Assembly: GCF_000218685.1 (NCBI RefSeq)
Contig: NW_006763296.1
Location: forward strand, 173,619 to 237,618
Direction of reading: 5' to 3'
DNA: 64,000 bases
DNA from: Serpula lacrymans var. lacrymans S7.9
Lineage: Eukaryota; Basidiomycota; Agaricomycetes; Boletales; Serpulaceae
Made by a program: the position numbers and the translations under genes. Each line of letters begins with the position of its first letter. Position 1 is the stretch's first letter. This document shows positions 23,114-35,089 of this stretch, one piece after another. Under the pieces are notes generated by a model. The model made no database searches. It was not told where the DNA came from and saw nothing but the letters and a program-made list of their open reading frames with translations.

Positions 23114-26100
23114 CTAGCCTTCAAGCAACTCTTCATCCCTGTGCCCTCGGCTCCCGCAAAGTCTGAAGCAACTCCACAAAGATGATACGGATGTACCAGT
23201 CCCCGCTCCTGGTTGAGGTGTGCTAGACCTGGGCCTGTTTGTTGACAGAACGGAGGCTGACACAGGGTCCTGTGATTGGACCCTTTCAGCCTCGCTGTTC
23301 TCCGTCAATGATGGCATACAGTGTTGTTGAAGTAGTCGAGGCTGAGTGCCACGCATAAGTAATGTAGGGCTAACATCCTGTGACGTTGTGTGATCCTCAG
23401 CTACAAGGAATGTGAGCGCTTGGTTATCAGATCTCGGTGATAAGGCATAAAAGAACTAACCATCATTGCCCGTGCCAGTGACGCATAATGTCCAATCTGT
23501 ACCATGCATAAAGTCATCGTATGATACACGCAATTCAGATACTCCAATGACTCGAGAAGTACGGAAGTCGCACCATCTATTACGGTGGGCTGGTGGTATC
23601 CAGTATAAGAGTTTTTCTCTTGGTGCATCACCATAGCCAATCCACCCGGAATCCTTGGAATAAGAACTTGCATAAATTGCCTTCATGTTTAATGCAGACA
23701 TATCGACTTTATCTGATGTTAATGATAATGCAGGAGGTGTAGTCAAATTTGTAGTGTCATGATGACCAAGCTGATCAAAGGCAATATCCCAGATCCTGAC
23801 AGTACCATCATAGGACGCAACCTTGAGCCCATCAGGTGAGAATGCAACAATTGTGACAACAGCACTATGGCCATAGAATGGACCAGCTACTACCTGACCG
23901 GAGAGAACATCCCAAATCCTGACTGTCTGATCTTCAGAGCCTGAAACAAGTTTGGATCCATCTGGTGAGAATGCAACAGATGTAATGCTTTTAGTGTGGC
24001 CCTGAAATAGACCACCATCTACCTGGCAGGATTCAATGTCCCAGATGTGGATGGTTGCAGAAGCAACAGCAAGTTTGCATCCATCCGCTGAGAATGCAAC
24101 CGTGCTAATCTCATCAGCACGATGATATGGGCCACCAACTACCTGAGCAGATGCAATATCCCACATTGTAGCACCCTGATCAAAAGACCCAGAAACAACC
24201 TTGGATCCATCTGGGGAGAATGCAACAGATGTAATGTATGACCCAGGAGTATGACACTGAAATGGGCCAGCAACTAGTTGTCCAGAAATATTCCAGACCC
24301 TAATGATAGCACCCTCTGAATATGAAGCAACCTTTGATCCATCCAGTAAGAATGCAACAGAATGAACAGCTTCCATGTGGCCTGTAAATGGGCCAGCTAC
24401 TGGCTGACCTGTGACAGCATCCCATATCCTGACAGTTTTGTCATGGGAACCTGAAACAATCCTGGATCCATCTGATGAGAACATAACAGATTTGACAGCC
24501 TCAGTATGACCTTGGAATGGGCCAACCACCATTTCACCAGAGGAGACATCCCATACTCTGATAAAGCTATCATTAAAGCCGGAAGCTATCCTGGATCCGT
24601 CTGGTGAGAATGCAATACAAAGGATTGTGGAACTATGCCCTTTAAACAAATTAATAGTCAGTTGGTCAGAGGCACAATCCCATATCCTGATGGTCAAATC
24701 CAATGAACCTGATGCAACCTTGGATCCATCAGGTGAAAATGCAACACATTTCACAGAAGCACTGTGGCCTAGAAATGGGCCAGCTACTAGCTGACCAGAA
24801 ACAGTATCCCAGATCCTGATAGTCATGTCATAAGACCCTGAAGCAATTTTGGACCCATCTGGTGAGAAAACACCACATTGAATAAGACCATTGTGGCCTT
24901 CAAGTTGGGATGTAGTAGTTACTAGTTGTCCAGAAGCAACATCCCAAATGCTAATGGTTTTACCATCCAAGCTTGAACCAAACTTGGATAGATCTGGAGA
25001 GAATGCAGTGAAGGACGAAGTATGATACTTGTGGGATTTTGTCATGCTTTGCGCAGGCTGCGCAGTGGATATATTCCAAACCATCATTGTCAAACATCTC
25101 AGGAATGTTATCTCAGCCACAGCCACCATGGACCCATCAAGTGAGAATGCAATACTGGAAGAATGATGCATTTCTATGTTGCCGGTCAGACCAAGCTGCA
25201 CCAGTTGACCAGAATTGATATCCCAGATCCTAACAGCACAGTTTCCGTTTGCTGAAGCAAGCCTAGATCCATCAGGTGAAAATGCAACAGAGTTAACATC
25301 GCCCTTGTATCCTTCGAACAGACTAGCCTCCAGCTGGCCCGACATGTCCCAGATCCTGATGGTATTATCCCGTGAAGCCGAAGCAACCTTCGATCCATCT
25401 GGTGAGAATGCAACACAATTGACGTAGTCACTGTGGCCTTCAAATGGGCCAGCTTTTATCTGACCAGTCACAGCATCCCAAATCCTGACAGTATTATCCC
25501 AAACCCAATCACCTGAAGCAAGCTTCGTTCCATCTGGCGAGAACGCAACACAATACACACCACCGGAATGTCCCCTAAGCGTATGCAGAAGGGGGCTCCA
25601 ATTCGTGTCCTTACCCATAAATTCCAACGTGCGCTTGAAATGTGGCATATATGCCTTTGACACAAGGGAGCTCTCTGGTGCGAGTGGCAGAGCAGAAATG
25701 TAAATATGAGGCACGCTGTCGGAAATGGGAACGTCAAAATGAACAATAAATTTTCGCGCGTCCTCTGCGAACATTCCTAATTCAGTTTCAATGCTCTGTA
25801 TGAGACGTAGAAAACATCACTGAATGTCACCGAACAAGTGTAAACGTAAGAGTGTTGACTTACGTGCAATAGGGAAAGGATGGCATCAAGCATGAGCTGT
25901 GCAACCTTGGTATCGCCATGCACACTCATTACCTCCAACCAATGCAGTAGATTCTTTCTGAAGAATGCCCACAACATACTTGAGAGCCAGTCACAACTAG
26001 ACAAGCATCCTGAAGCATCTACAAGATGAGGACTCCAGTATCGACATGCATAGTGAAGATGGCCACTAATGTACTTCTTCATACGTTCATGAAGATCCTT

Positions 26101-27626
26101 GACGTCGTCATTAAAAAGGTAAGAAGACTCCAGCCCGCAGATGTTGAATCTCAGACCGTAGGTGGAGTCGCCCATAATTTGTAAGCACGAGCGTAAGAAT
26201 TCGAGATTGCGTGTGCTCGCTGCGGCGCGGGGGATACGGAGGAACTCGGGACATAGATCAGAGTCAATAAGAAACTCTACAAATGATAAATGACTGATGC
26301 GAACGAGCCCATCTTCACCGATCAATATGACAGATTTGAATTCACGAAAAACAAAGTCGATGGCTATCTCCTCAATAGGGGTGACCAAGAAATGTTGCAA
26401 GTGTTCGCGCGACAGCGGGACTTTGGCAAATACGATGGTTTGCAGCAAGGGCTGCAACGCCGCTTGGCTAGCCTTATTCTTCTGAAGGTTGGTAAGGGCA
26501 TGTGTAACAACTTGACGATATAAGTGGTAAACATCCTCCTCTCCAGCAACAGAGCCTCCGGAAAGTATGAATTTTAGTAGCTCCTGGGGATGTCCTTCCT
26601 CGATGAAGCTCATCGCGGTTTTGGCCCATATGAAAAGGCCTGCAGCACGAGTTGTAAGCTGTTCAATGTCACGTGGGGCTGGCCAACCGGCTTGGGCCAA
26701 CGATGGAAGATCAGTCTTCAGCTCCTTGAAACGGCTTTCAAAGAACGTCTGAATGTCTTCTGATGCTGCAGGCGTCACTTTATCTCCTGTTGGGAGGACA
26801 ATCTTTTGGCAGGCTTGACGAAAAGACTCTGGTAGACGGTCGTCTCTGGCTGTGATTATCAACTTGACTTTCTTCGGGAGCTTAGACCATCGCGTAAGGG
26901 TATCGAGAAGAGTTTTACGTTGTGGGTTTTGAGACGGATCGTCACACTCGTCCAAAGCATCTACGATCACTACAGGATACCTACAGTGACATGTACAAAA
27001 ATCAACACGTTGCTGATAAACTCCAAAATAGACACGTACCTCGGATTTTGCTGGGCTACCAATTTTTCATTCATCCGCTCCAATGACTCCTTGATAAGGA
27101 TGTCAAAATGAGCTGCAATATCGGGTCTTTGGGGATCCACGCTTCCCTCCTTGAGAGCGGTGATGACGGCGGATGCAACATCCGGATCGAAACGAGCAAG
27201 ATCGAAGGCGACGGTCCGCCAAAGCGCCGCAGGGTCGCTCAATACCGTATCGCCTCTACGAAAAGTGAACGATCCACCGAGACGACGATCGGCTCTAAGC
27301 TTCGAGATCAAGCTAGATGCGATGGCTGATTTCCCAGCTCCTGGGCTTCCTGTGATCCAAAGGATATTCTTTCCTTCCTGTGCGTCCCCTGGTTGGTCGA
27401 GCCAGCGTTGAATTTCCTTGAAGATGTCCTTTCGGGTGCCTTCCATGCATGGTTGGACGTAGTGGCGATTGTGATCGACTGGTTTCAACATCGCTAGGAT
27501 GGCATCGTCCCCAGAACCAGTGTGAACGTTTGTGATGTTTGTAGCGTTGATGACTTGATTGCCAGTGACATCGTTGTAAGTACGGATATTAGCCTCTGGA
27601 TTGGCTCCACTCTGAGTGAGGGGCAT
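23114..27626 (-). CDS. NACHT-WD40 STAND receptor (NLR-like), copy B
   Basis: Four minus-strand exons (27626-27040, 26980-25864, 25795-23461, 23400-23114) give 1,441 residues. The first two exons have exactly the same length as in copy A, and the splice sites match. The P-loop GSPGAGKS and Walker B VVIVDALDEC are intact. About 14 WD40 repeats follow, one fewer than copy A. Around the twelfth repeat, ISTVAFSADGCKL joins what in copy A are the start of one repeat and the end of the next. The tail with CDFRTSRVIG is kept. An in-frame ATG upstream at 27776 would lengthen the N-terminus, but the start at 27626 is the one shared with copy A. Proposed role as for copy A: a cytosolic signal-sensing receptor. 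The ligand is unknown. Confidence 0.9.
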
Positions 27627-28346
27627 GATTTTTTCTTGATTTTTTCGAATGGGATCAGACGAGATGAGAGTTTGGGTGTGAGAGTGGGGGTTGAGGGTAA
27701 GAGTTGAGTTGGTTATAGATAAATAATCGTGATTGCCTCGTGCCCGTCGTGAATGCAATCCCGTAATAGAACGCATTTTTCCGGGCCTCCATAGACGCGC
27801 CCACCAACGAGGTCGACCTTACAGATTTATGACATACACCTGTATATAGCGTTGAGTCCACCAAAGACCCTTCTTGCGTCTCACCACATACAAGGCGCGA
27901 TGGCATTCAGGATAACGGACGTTGTCCAGAGGTCGTAGGCTCACGTATGGACATCGACGAAGTTCCACGAAGACATCGCTACTGTGCTACCGCTTTTCTG
28001 AAAAGCTATCGTCACTGTCGCCTGTACTGATGAATGAGTCGAGGGGTGCGGTGGAGTTGGAGTTGACAATGAGTCTGTCGTTCAGATAAGACCCAGGAGC
28101 TTTACGCAGGAAATGGATACAGCCTCACACAATTGCAACCTGGTGCAATATCGACGACGATGGTGCTTGCTATTGCAGCATACGGTTGTCTGGATCTGAT
28201 AACATGGTTGTAATCAGATCATGCTGAGTATGGCCCGGGAGTGGTCACATGTCAGCCCGTTCCGCACATATCCCTCAGGTAATATTTCATTCCTGCACTT
28301 CCTAGTCCTTGCCTCCTACGCTCACCACAATCCACGTAGATTCACC
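27627..28346. promoter_or_regulatory. divergent intergenic region between receptor B and galactokinase
   Basis: About 720 bases separate two divergent start codons, so promoters of both genes must lie here. The galactokinase-proximal block (28230-28346) is nearly identical to the one before the pseudogene. I could not pick out a convincing TATA box or activator site. Confidence 0.5.
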
Positions 28347-30584
28347 ATGGCAGCCTCTCTTCCCATCCCCGTATTCACCAATCTCAACGATCTCTATCAA
28401 AACCTCGGTACAACCTTGAATCATGCGTGGGTGTACCTTCCAAATCCCTATCCCGGATATTTCTTATTTATGCACCCGTCTAGCAAACGATGGGACAATC
28501 TCGCCCAGGAGTTCAAAGCAAGGTTCGGGAGACCTCCAGCCTACATCGCACGAGCACCAGGCCGTGTCAAGTAACCATACCTTTCTTTCCTCCTCTTCCC
28601 TCACTAACAAACATATCCTTAAACTTTGCACATCTAGCCTCATAGGTATGTCTCTATCTACTTTACACAACACCTGAACTAACGTTCCTCAGGCGAGCAC
28701 ATCGACTACGCACTCTTTGGTGTCTTCCCAGCTGCGATCGAACGCGATATCCTCATCGCATGCGCTCCCCGGCCCGTCCCATCCGACCCCTCCACTCACG
28801 CACCAGGTAGCGTCATCGCTGAAAACCTGCATGGCAAATACAAGCGCCAGGCTTTCACCCCCACCCGCCGCCCCACACTCGGCCCCGTCGGGAAAGAGGA
28901 CGTTCCCAAGGACGCCGTACACGTCGAAGAGTGGCACCTCGATATCGATAACAAAGACGAGCTCAAGTGGGAGAGCTATGTCAAGGCGGGCTATTATGTC
29001 TGTTTTTCCTTTTTGTTGTGAATGAGGATGGTGAGGCTGATAATGGTTTGTGTTTTAGGGCGTGCTGAACCATTACTTTGCGCCGAACGAGACTAGCCTG
29101 CACCCCATCCCCGTCGATCTGCTCGTTACTGGTTCCGTCCCTGCTGGCTCTGGCCTGTCTTCCAGCGCGGCCATGGTTGTCGCTTCAACCCTCGCTTTCC
29201 TCGCTACAAACGGTCTCCTCGAAGAAGAAGCCATTAAGAACGGTAACTTGAAGGCAATCACGAAGGGATCGCTCGTTGAGATGTCGATGGAGAACGAGAG
29301 GCGTGTCGGTGCGTCTTCCCTATTTCCTTTTACTTGTTTCTACTAAGTATGTTACCAGGTGTAAACAGCGGAGGGTGAGCCCACCCATCCAAATCCCCTG
29401 ATCAACACTAACACTCTAAACTTCAGAATGGACCAAGCCGCATCCGTGATCTCAACTGCCAACTCCGCACTCTACGTCTCCTTCTTCCCCCGACTCTCCG
29501 CAGAGCGTATCCCTCTCCCCGGGTCGTCCCCAATCGGTACACAGTACCCAAAATCAAGCTCGACCAAAAGCGCAGTGTTCGTCTGCGCCAACTCCCTCGT
29601 CGTCTCTGACAAAGTCGTTCACGCACGCACGCGCTACAACCTGCGCGTCGTCGAGACACTCGCCGCCGCACGCATTCTCGCCGTCCGCCTCGGCCTCTCC
29701 GTCGGCCCGCGCGAGAAGATCACGCTCAGGCATGTCCTGGCGCGACTCATCGGTGAGCCTGAGCTTGACGCTGATAAGGGGGAGATTAGCGTTGATGAGC
29801 TGAAAAGCGGGCTTGAGAGGATGGCGAGGGAGGTGGAGGTGCTTAAGCCAGAGGGCGCTGGGGAGGGCGATGAGCTTGGCGTTACGATGGAGACGATGAT
29901 TGAGTGGTCTGGGATGGGCGAGGAGGCCTTCAAGGACGTGTACCTGTCTTGGGTTGACGGTAAGCTCTGTTCTTTACCATTCATTCACTCCCTCATTTCG
30001 TTCTTTGCAATAGTCGAAGCGACCCACTTCCAGTTGTATAATCGCGCAAAACACGTGTACACCGAAGCCCTCCGTGTTCTACAGTTCCGCGAGGTCTGCC
30101 TCACCGCATCGTCTTACCTCTCCCCATCTGAAGAAGCGGAGACCGCTGTGCTTGGGGAACTGGGTAAGCTGATGAACGAATCGCAGGAGAGTTGTTCGCG
30201 GGTGTTCGATTGCTCATGTCCTGAGCTTGACGAGCTGACGCGGCTGGCGATGGAGGCGGGGGCGTATGGGAGCCGGTTGACTGGTTAGTCGTTCATTCCT
30301 TGTTTATTTTTGTGTTGCAAGAACATGTATTGATTTCTTTTGGTTGTGCAGGAGCTGGCTGGGGCGGCTGCACGGTCTCGCTGGTTGATGAGACGCAGGT
30401 GGATTCGTTCATTGGGAAAGTCAAGGCTGCCTACCCGCCGTACCGAGACCTAGAAGGAGACGCACTGCATGAAGTTATTTTTGCTACCAAGCCAAGCAGT
30501 GGAGCGTGTGGTGAGTCTTCTTCAACTTGACTTTTGCATCTCGATTCTGACTGGAATGTGACAGTGTTCAAGTTTACAGAATGA
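28347..30584 (+). CDS. galactokinase
   Basis: Ten exons (28347-28426, 28484-28570, 28638-28645, 28693-28997, 29059-29308, 29359-29374, 29427-29959, 30014-30283, 30352-30510, 30565-30584) give 575 residues. All three GHMP-kinase motifs are present: GRVNLIGEHIDY near residues 53-64 (split by an 8-nt exon), VPAGSGLSSSAAM near 187-199 for ATP binding, and GAGWGGCTVSLV near 517-528. NSGGMDQAAS, with the catalytic Asp, is built across a 16-nt exon. The enzyme phosphorylates alpha-galactose to galactose-1-phosphate in the cytosol (Leloir pathway). Its downstream neighbour is the mutarotase that supplies the alpha anomer. The first four exons and promoter lie in the tandem duplication. The fungal gene is usually called GAL1. 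Confidence 0.95.
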
Positions 30585-30861
30585 AGAATAGGGACTGTAA
30601 ATGAGTGAATTATTCGATAAATGTATTACTGTAGATGGACGCTATGTATGTCGGAAGGGGATTGCATTCGGGATGGGATAGATAAGATAAGACGGGACGG
30701 TCCGCCGATGGCTGATGATGAATGCTCCACAATTATATGTTTTTCATTTTTTTCCCAAAAAGTTGAGCAGCTGAGCATTTTGAAAGCGTGGCTATAAGCA
30801 ACAAAGGGCTCCCACCCAGCAAAAAAGTGCACAGTTCACTCTTGACATTCTACCATCAGAC

Positions 30862-32727
30862 ATGGCAGAGTTCAAACCCGTGTTGCTCTCCCTCCCGTCC
30901 CTCGCTCCTTCGCTGGCGGTCGAGGTATGGTCCTTGCTCCAGTTTCGGTGTTGTGCTCACATCGTGGTTGTATGATCCCAGGTCATTCCCTTTGGACTAA
31001 CCATTCACCGTATCTTTGTCCAAGTCGACGGAAGGGTGCGTATCGCCCGTTTCCTCCTTTGTCCCACTCATCCCCCCAAAGACGCACGACATCGTCATCG
31101 GCCCAGAGGCACCCGAAGACCACACCGTCGTCAAATACACCAACACCATCGTCGGCAGATACGCCAACAGAGTCCCCGTCGGGACACACACCGTCGACAA
31201 GGACGGTGTGTCGTCCCAGTTCACAGCCATCACAAACGGTCAGTCCTTCTCGTCCCCGCTCTCACTCGTTGCTTAGAGTATGTGCGGGGGGAAACAGAAA
31301 GCCCGCAGGTATCGCTGCACGGAGGTCCCACGGGCTTCGACCAGCGCGCATGGACGCAGCTCCCGTCTCTCTCCTCCGCCACCCTCTTCACCCCCGCTGA
31401 GATCTCCGCCATCGCAGAAGCTGCACCGGGCGAATCGAGCGCTGCCATCTTCACGCTCACGTCCGAGGACGGCGACCAAGGCTACACAGGCAGACTCCTC
31501 CTCGAGGTGCTCATCGCCGTCGTTCAGCCTGGTCCCGGGCGTACAACCGGCGGGGCAGAGCATGAGCTTGGGAGCGTCGTTATTGTGTATAGGGCCAAAG
31601 TGGATGAGAAGGCAGGGGAGAAGGTGGTGACGCCGATCAATATCACTCAGGTCTGTTGTCCTTCCCATTCTCTTTTTGACGTTATGCTCAGTGGAAGGGG
31701 TTCTTAGCATTGGGGCTTTAATCTCGATGCGAGCTTGAAGGATGGTCCAGATTCGCTCTCGGTTATGAACCACAATATGAACATGAAGGTGCGCACTGAA
31801 ATCTTCACACAATACCCCAAAGCACAACGTTCTGACTGACCTGGGCAGTCAACCCACGTCGCGGAGCTGCTGCCCAATCACCTTCCTTCTGGGAACTACA
31901 TCCCTATCGCAGAGGCAGATGGCGGAAGCGGAGCGCATGTACATGGTAACAAGCGCATCGGGGACGGATTCCCCAAGGGCGGGTATGGTGAGTGTATCAG
32001 CTACTTCCCCACTCAACTTCACTTCCTCATTCTCGCACTGCACAAACGCAGATGACTACTACCTCCTCTCTCCACGCCCCGCTTCCGCTTCACCGCATCG
32101 CATACCTCTTTCGTCCTTCGCTCCCTCCCTCGACCTGGTGAAAGGTCTGCTGGTGGGCGGACGGAGAGATCCCGTGCTCGAACTGTCTTCTGACAGATCA
32201 GGATTGGCAGTCGAGTTTGATACGAACCGTGCGTATACCTTTCGTTCGTTGTCCTTTCGTTCCCGCTCACCTCCTGTCTCTGCCCCGCGTTGGTTCGAAC
32301 ATACCGTCTTTGGTTACATACTATTTTGGTTGGGACTTGGATAGAGGCCGGACTCATGTTCTACACTAACAACTGGGCGGACGCCAAGGGATATCGGAAG
32401 AAGATCCATGGTGGATCTGGGGTGAAAGGTGATGGATATATCCCTCAATGTATGTTCCTCTTCACCTCACCTCCATCACGGCTGACCACTAACACCTCGA
32501 TAGCCGCCGCTTTCATTGAATTTCACGAGGTAAAGCCAGTCTAGACCCCTCATCTTATTTCATGTTGCTAATGCATGTCGCTCGCGCTCTCCCAGCCGTT
32601 GTCTGCGTTCTTGTACCCTACCACGACCAGTACGGATACGCTATTGACGTCAGACGAGATTTACAACAACTTTGTGCGCGCGGACGTTATACTCAGACGG
32701 GTCGACCATACTGGTACCGGAGTTTGA
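30862..32727 (+). CDS. aldose 1-epimerase (galactose mutarotase)
   Basis: Ten exons (30862-30924, 30982-31035, 31082-31238, 31298-31650, 31708-31788, 31849-31987, 32052-32228, 32345-32449, 32504-32529, 32596-32727) give 428 residues. Family motifs are clear: NTIVGRYANRV, SLHGG at residues 98-102 with a substrate-binding His, HWGFNLDAS near 210-218, GGYDDYYLL and GLMFYTNNW. The enzyme interconverts beta and alpha anomers of galactose and other aldoses in the cytosol, feeding galactokinase directly upstream (277 bases away, same strand). No signal peptide is seen. The pair is a small galactose-use cluster. A short 26-nt exon carries the segment ending in FHE. Confidence 0.92.
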
Positions 32728-32996
32728 GAGCTCGAGTGTTGAGGAAAGGAAAGGAGAAAGAAGATAATAAAGACAATGTAATATTATTGGCTATCGCTCG
32801 ATTCTGTATGAAGACATCTTGTGTGGTGGGATCATTCCCTAAGATTATCTGGCTAGCGATGCAACAAGAAATTCTATGATGGGTAAGTATTACACGCTAA
32901 AAATCGACAATAATGAATGACTGCCTGTTCTCGTAAACCCTCACCTATTAAACCCTCAGCCTCCAGCGCCATCTATGTCCACGCTGCCCTATGATT

Positions 32997-35089
32997 TCAG
33001 ACCTCGTGTATGACTTTTTCAACCAGCCAGTCCTCCGACCTCTTCTCCCTAAGCACAACAGGGATCTTCATCTGCCCAGCACCCACATTCAACTCTTCAA
33101 TCCGCCACCTTCTGAAATCCCTAAACGACCCAGGCTTAACGATCCTGATCGTTGGTGGGCGGAGACTGTCTTTACTGAGACTGCGCTGGATGTTCTCGTT
33201 GGATGCGATCAGGCTGTCGAGAACCTGCTGGCGGGCGAGGTGGGCGTTGGGCCCGAGAGGCCCCGAGGTCTCGACGATGAACCCAAAAGTGGCGGGTAGC
33301 TGCCGCTCGTCCCGGACGACTGTGAATTCAGTAACCGGTCCGATAGCATCAGCCGTCGTCGCAAAAATAGCATCGACGAGCTGTCTTTCGCTCGTCTGGG
33401 CGTGGCCGAGACGCATCGCGACGCTGCGTGGAGAGTGGGGGGAGGTTTAAGTTTAGTCCAGATGAGTGGGGATGTGAGATACTATACTCACTTTCTCCTC
33501 TCGACGTATTTTATGATAGGAGAGCCGTCCTCGGGGTCGAACCCTGCGATCTCGATGATGTCCCCGAGTCTATAGCGCCACATCCCATCGCGGGTGGTGA
33601 GAATAAGCTCGTATTGTTGGCCTGTCTCGACTTCCCACTGATGCCAGTCGAGTTTTGATGCGTCAATGAAATCGTAAATAGAAGAGAGAAATGTGCGAGC
33701 ACTTACGGCAGGAAGTACATTTTCAGTTGTTTCCTCTTGCGTGAGTTCAAGGTACTCGATCAAATCGTCGCTCACGACCTTGAACTGATTCAAATCGCCA
33801 TCCCCGTACACCGTTCCAACGTAAGTCTCGCTTGCTGTGAAGCCAAGACTGCGCATGTGGACATGAGGGCCTAGGTAATAACGCATCTGTTTGAAAAAGT
33901 GTGTCAACGTGGTGTTGAATATACGATTAGATTCCGAGGGTTCGAAGGCTCACCTTGGGGATGACAGCAGCGAAAATCCCACTCGCGATTCCGATAACAC
34001 ACTTGAAGCCTGGCCAGATTTCTCGCAGCCAACCTGGGCGGTCGGAAACTACGCCGATGGCTCGAAGCTCTGCCGCTCGTGTAGGGTTGGCAATGAACTT
34101 GGGCTTGAGTGTCATACAATATCATCCGTCTGTCAAGATAGCATTCTACACGAATCAATCGACTGGTCTCACCTCTAGATATTGCCTCACGTGATCGATT
34201 CCCTCAAGATCGGGAAGTTTCCCGTGCTCAATGCAGTCAATGAGGGTCTCCCAGTCTTCTTCAATATACCTGATCATGTCAAGGAAGACGGTGCCGAAAA
34301 GGGTGTTCATGGTTTCGAGATTGCGGTCATGGAGGGCGAATAGGGCGTGCATGAGGAGGAATGGGCGGTATTTGGAGATGAAGCTGACTGCGACGGGCGA
34401 GGTTGCACGAGGAGCTGCGTATTGTAAAACACTATCATCAGCACGCTCGCAGCGTTGGAAAGATCAACGGCCTGCTCACCAGTCAGAGTGACCATCCACG
34501 GGTCTTTGTCTATATCAAGACCGTTCTGCATCCGAATAGAGCCAGAGGACATGAGCGTGATGGGAATCTGCTTAACGATTTGTGCTTCGCTGCCCTCGAT
34601 CTGGAGTACATTGCTACATCCAAGCGAGTATACAATACAATTTGTGCCTCCTGTCGATGACACTGGGTTCGCACTTTTGTCCACTGACTCGTATGCGATG
34701 CCTGGAGGGTGACGGTACTTGGCGAAATGTTTTGGTGCCGCACCTGAGGTTGCGCTGGAGATGGCAATGAAATATGGTAGGCCGGGTGAGAAGAGGTCTT
34801 TCAGCTCAGATTCTTTGCATGGTTTCTCGAGGAATCGGGAGATGAAAGGCTGATAGGAACTGTAGTTGGTGAGAGGAACAGTGGAACGGAAAACGTGTAG
34901 GAGAGAGGAGGGCTCTGGATCGGAGAGCTGGGAAAGTGCGTCGTGGAAGGGTTGAAGGGATGGGGATTCGCGAACGTAACGGGAGGTGCTGTTGGTATTG
35001 ATGAGGTAGAGGAGGACACGTTCTGATCTATCCTTGAGTTCGCCGAGGAGTTCGGGGGTTAGAGCTGGGACGGGGGAGGAAGAAGACAT
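32997..35089 (-). CDS. GH3-family acyl-acid adenylating enzyme
   Basis: Six minus-strand exons (35089-34480, 34414-34173, 34103-33954, 33886-33707, 33637-33492, 33423-32997) give 584 residues, close to the usual 550-620 of the family. Visible motifs are the phosphate-binding loop SSATSGAAPKHF at residues 111-122, GFTASETYVGT (matching the YASSE motif region) and RYRLGDIIEIAGF (matching YRxGD). In plants GH3 enzymes adenylate jasmonate or auxin and join them to amino acids. The fungal substrate is unknown. The intron at 33638-33706 is 69 nt, in frame and free of stops, so retention would add 23 residues. The gene is convergent with the mutarotase, with 269 bases between stops. Confidence 0.88.

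Larger units (their letters stand above)
22310..29035. repeat. tandem duplication, right unit (receptor B plus 5' part of intact galactokinase)
   Basis: This is the partner of the segment at 15134-22309. The order is identical and the receptor coding region is closely similar. The right edge lies in intron 4 of galactokinase near 29035, after which sequence is single-copy. The unit is about 450 bases shorter than the left one, mainly because of one WD repeat and the intergenic length difference. Confidence 0.82.

Noticed and set aside
27126..27411. Plus-strand ORFs repeated at 20099-20359 and 27151-27411
   Set aside because: They are near-identical because they are the reverse strand of NACHT exon 1 in the two duplicated receptors, not a separate gene family.
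27627..27776. N-terminal extension of receptor B from an upstream in-frame ATG
   Set aside because: Copy A does not keep an open frame there, so the shared start at 27626 is more likely.
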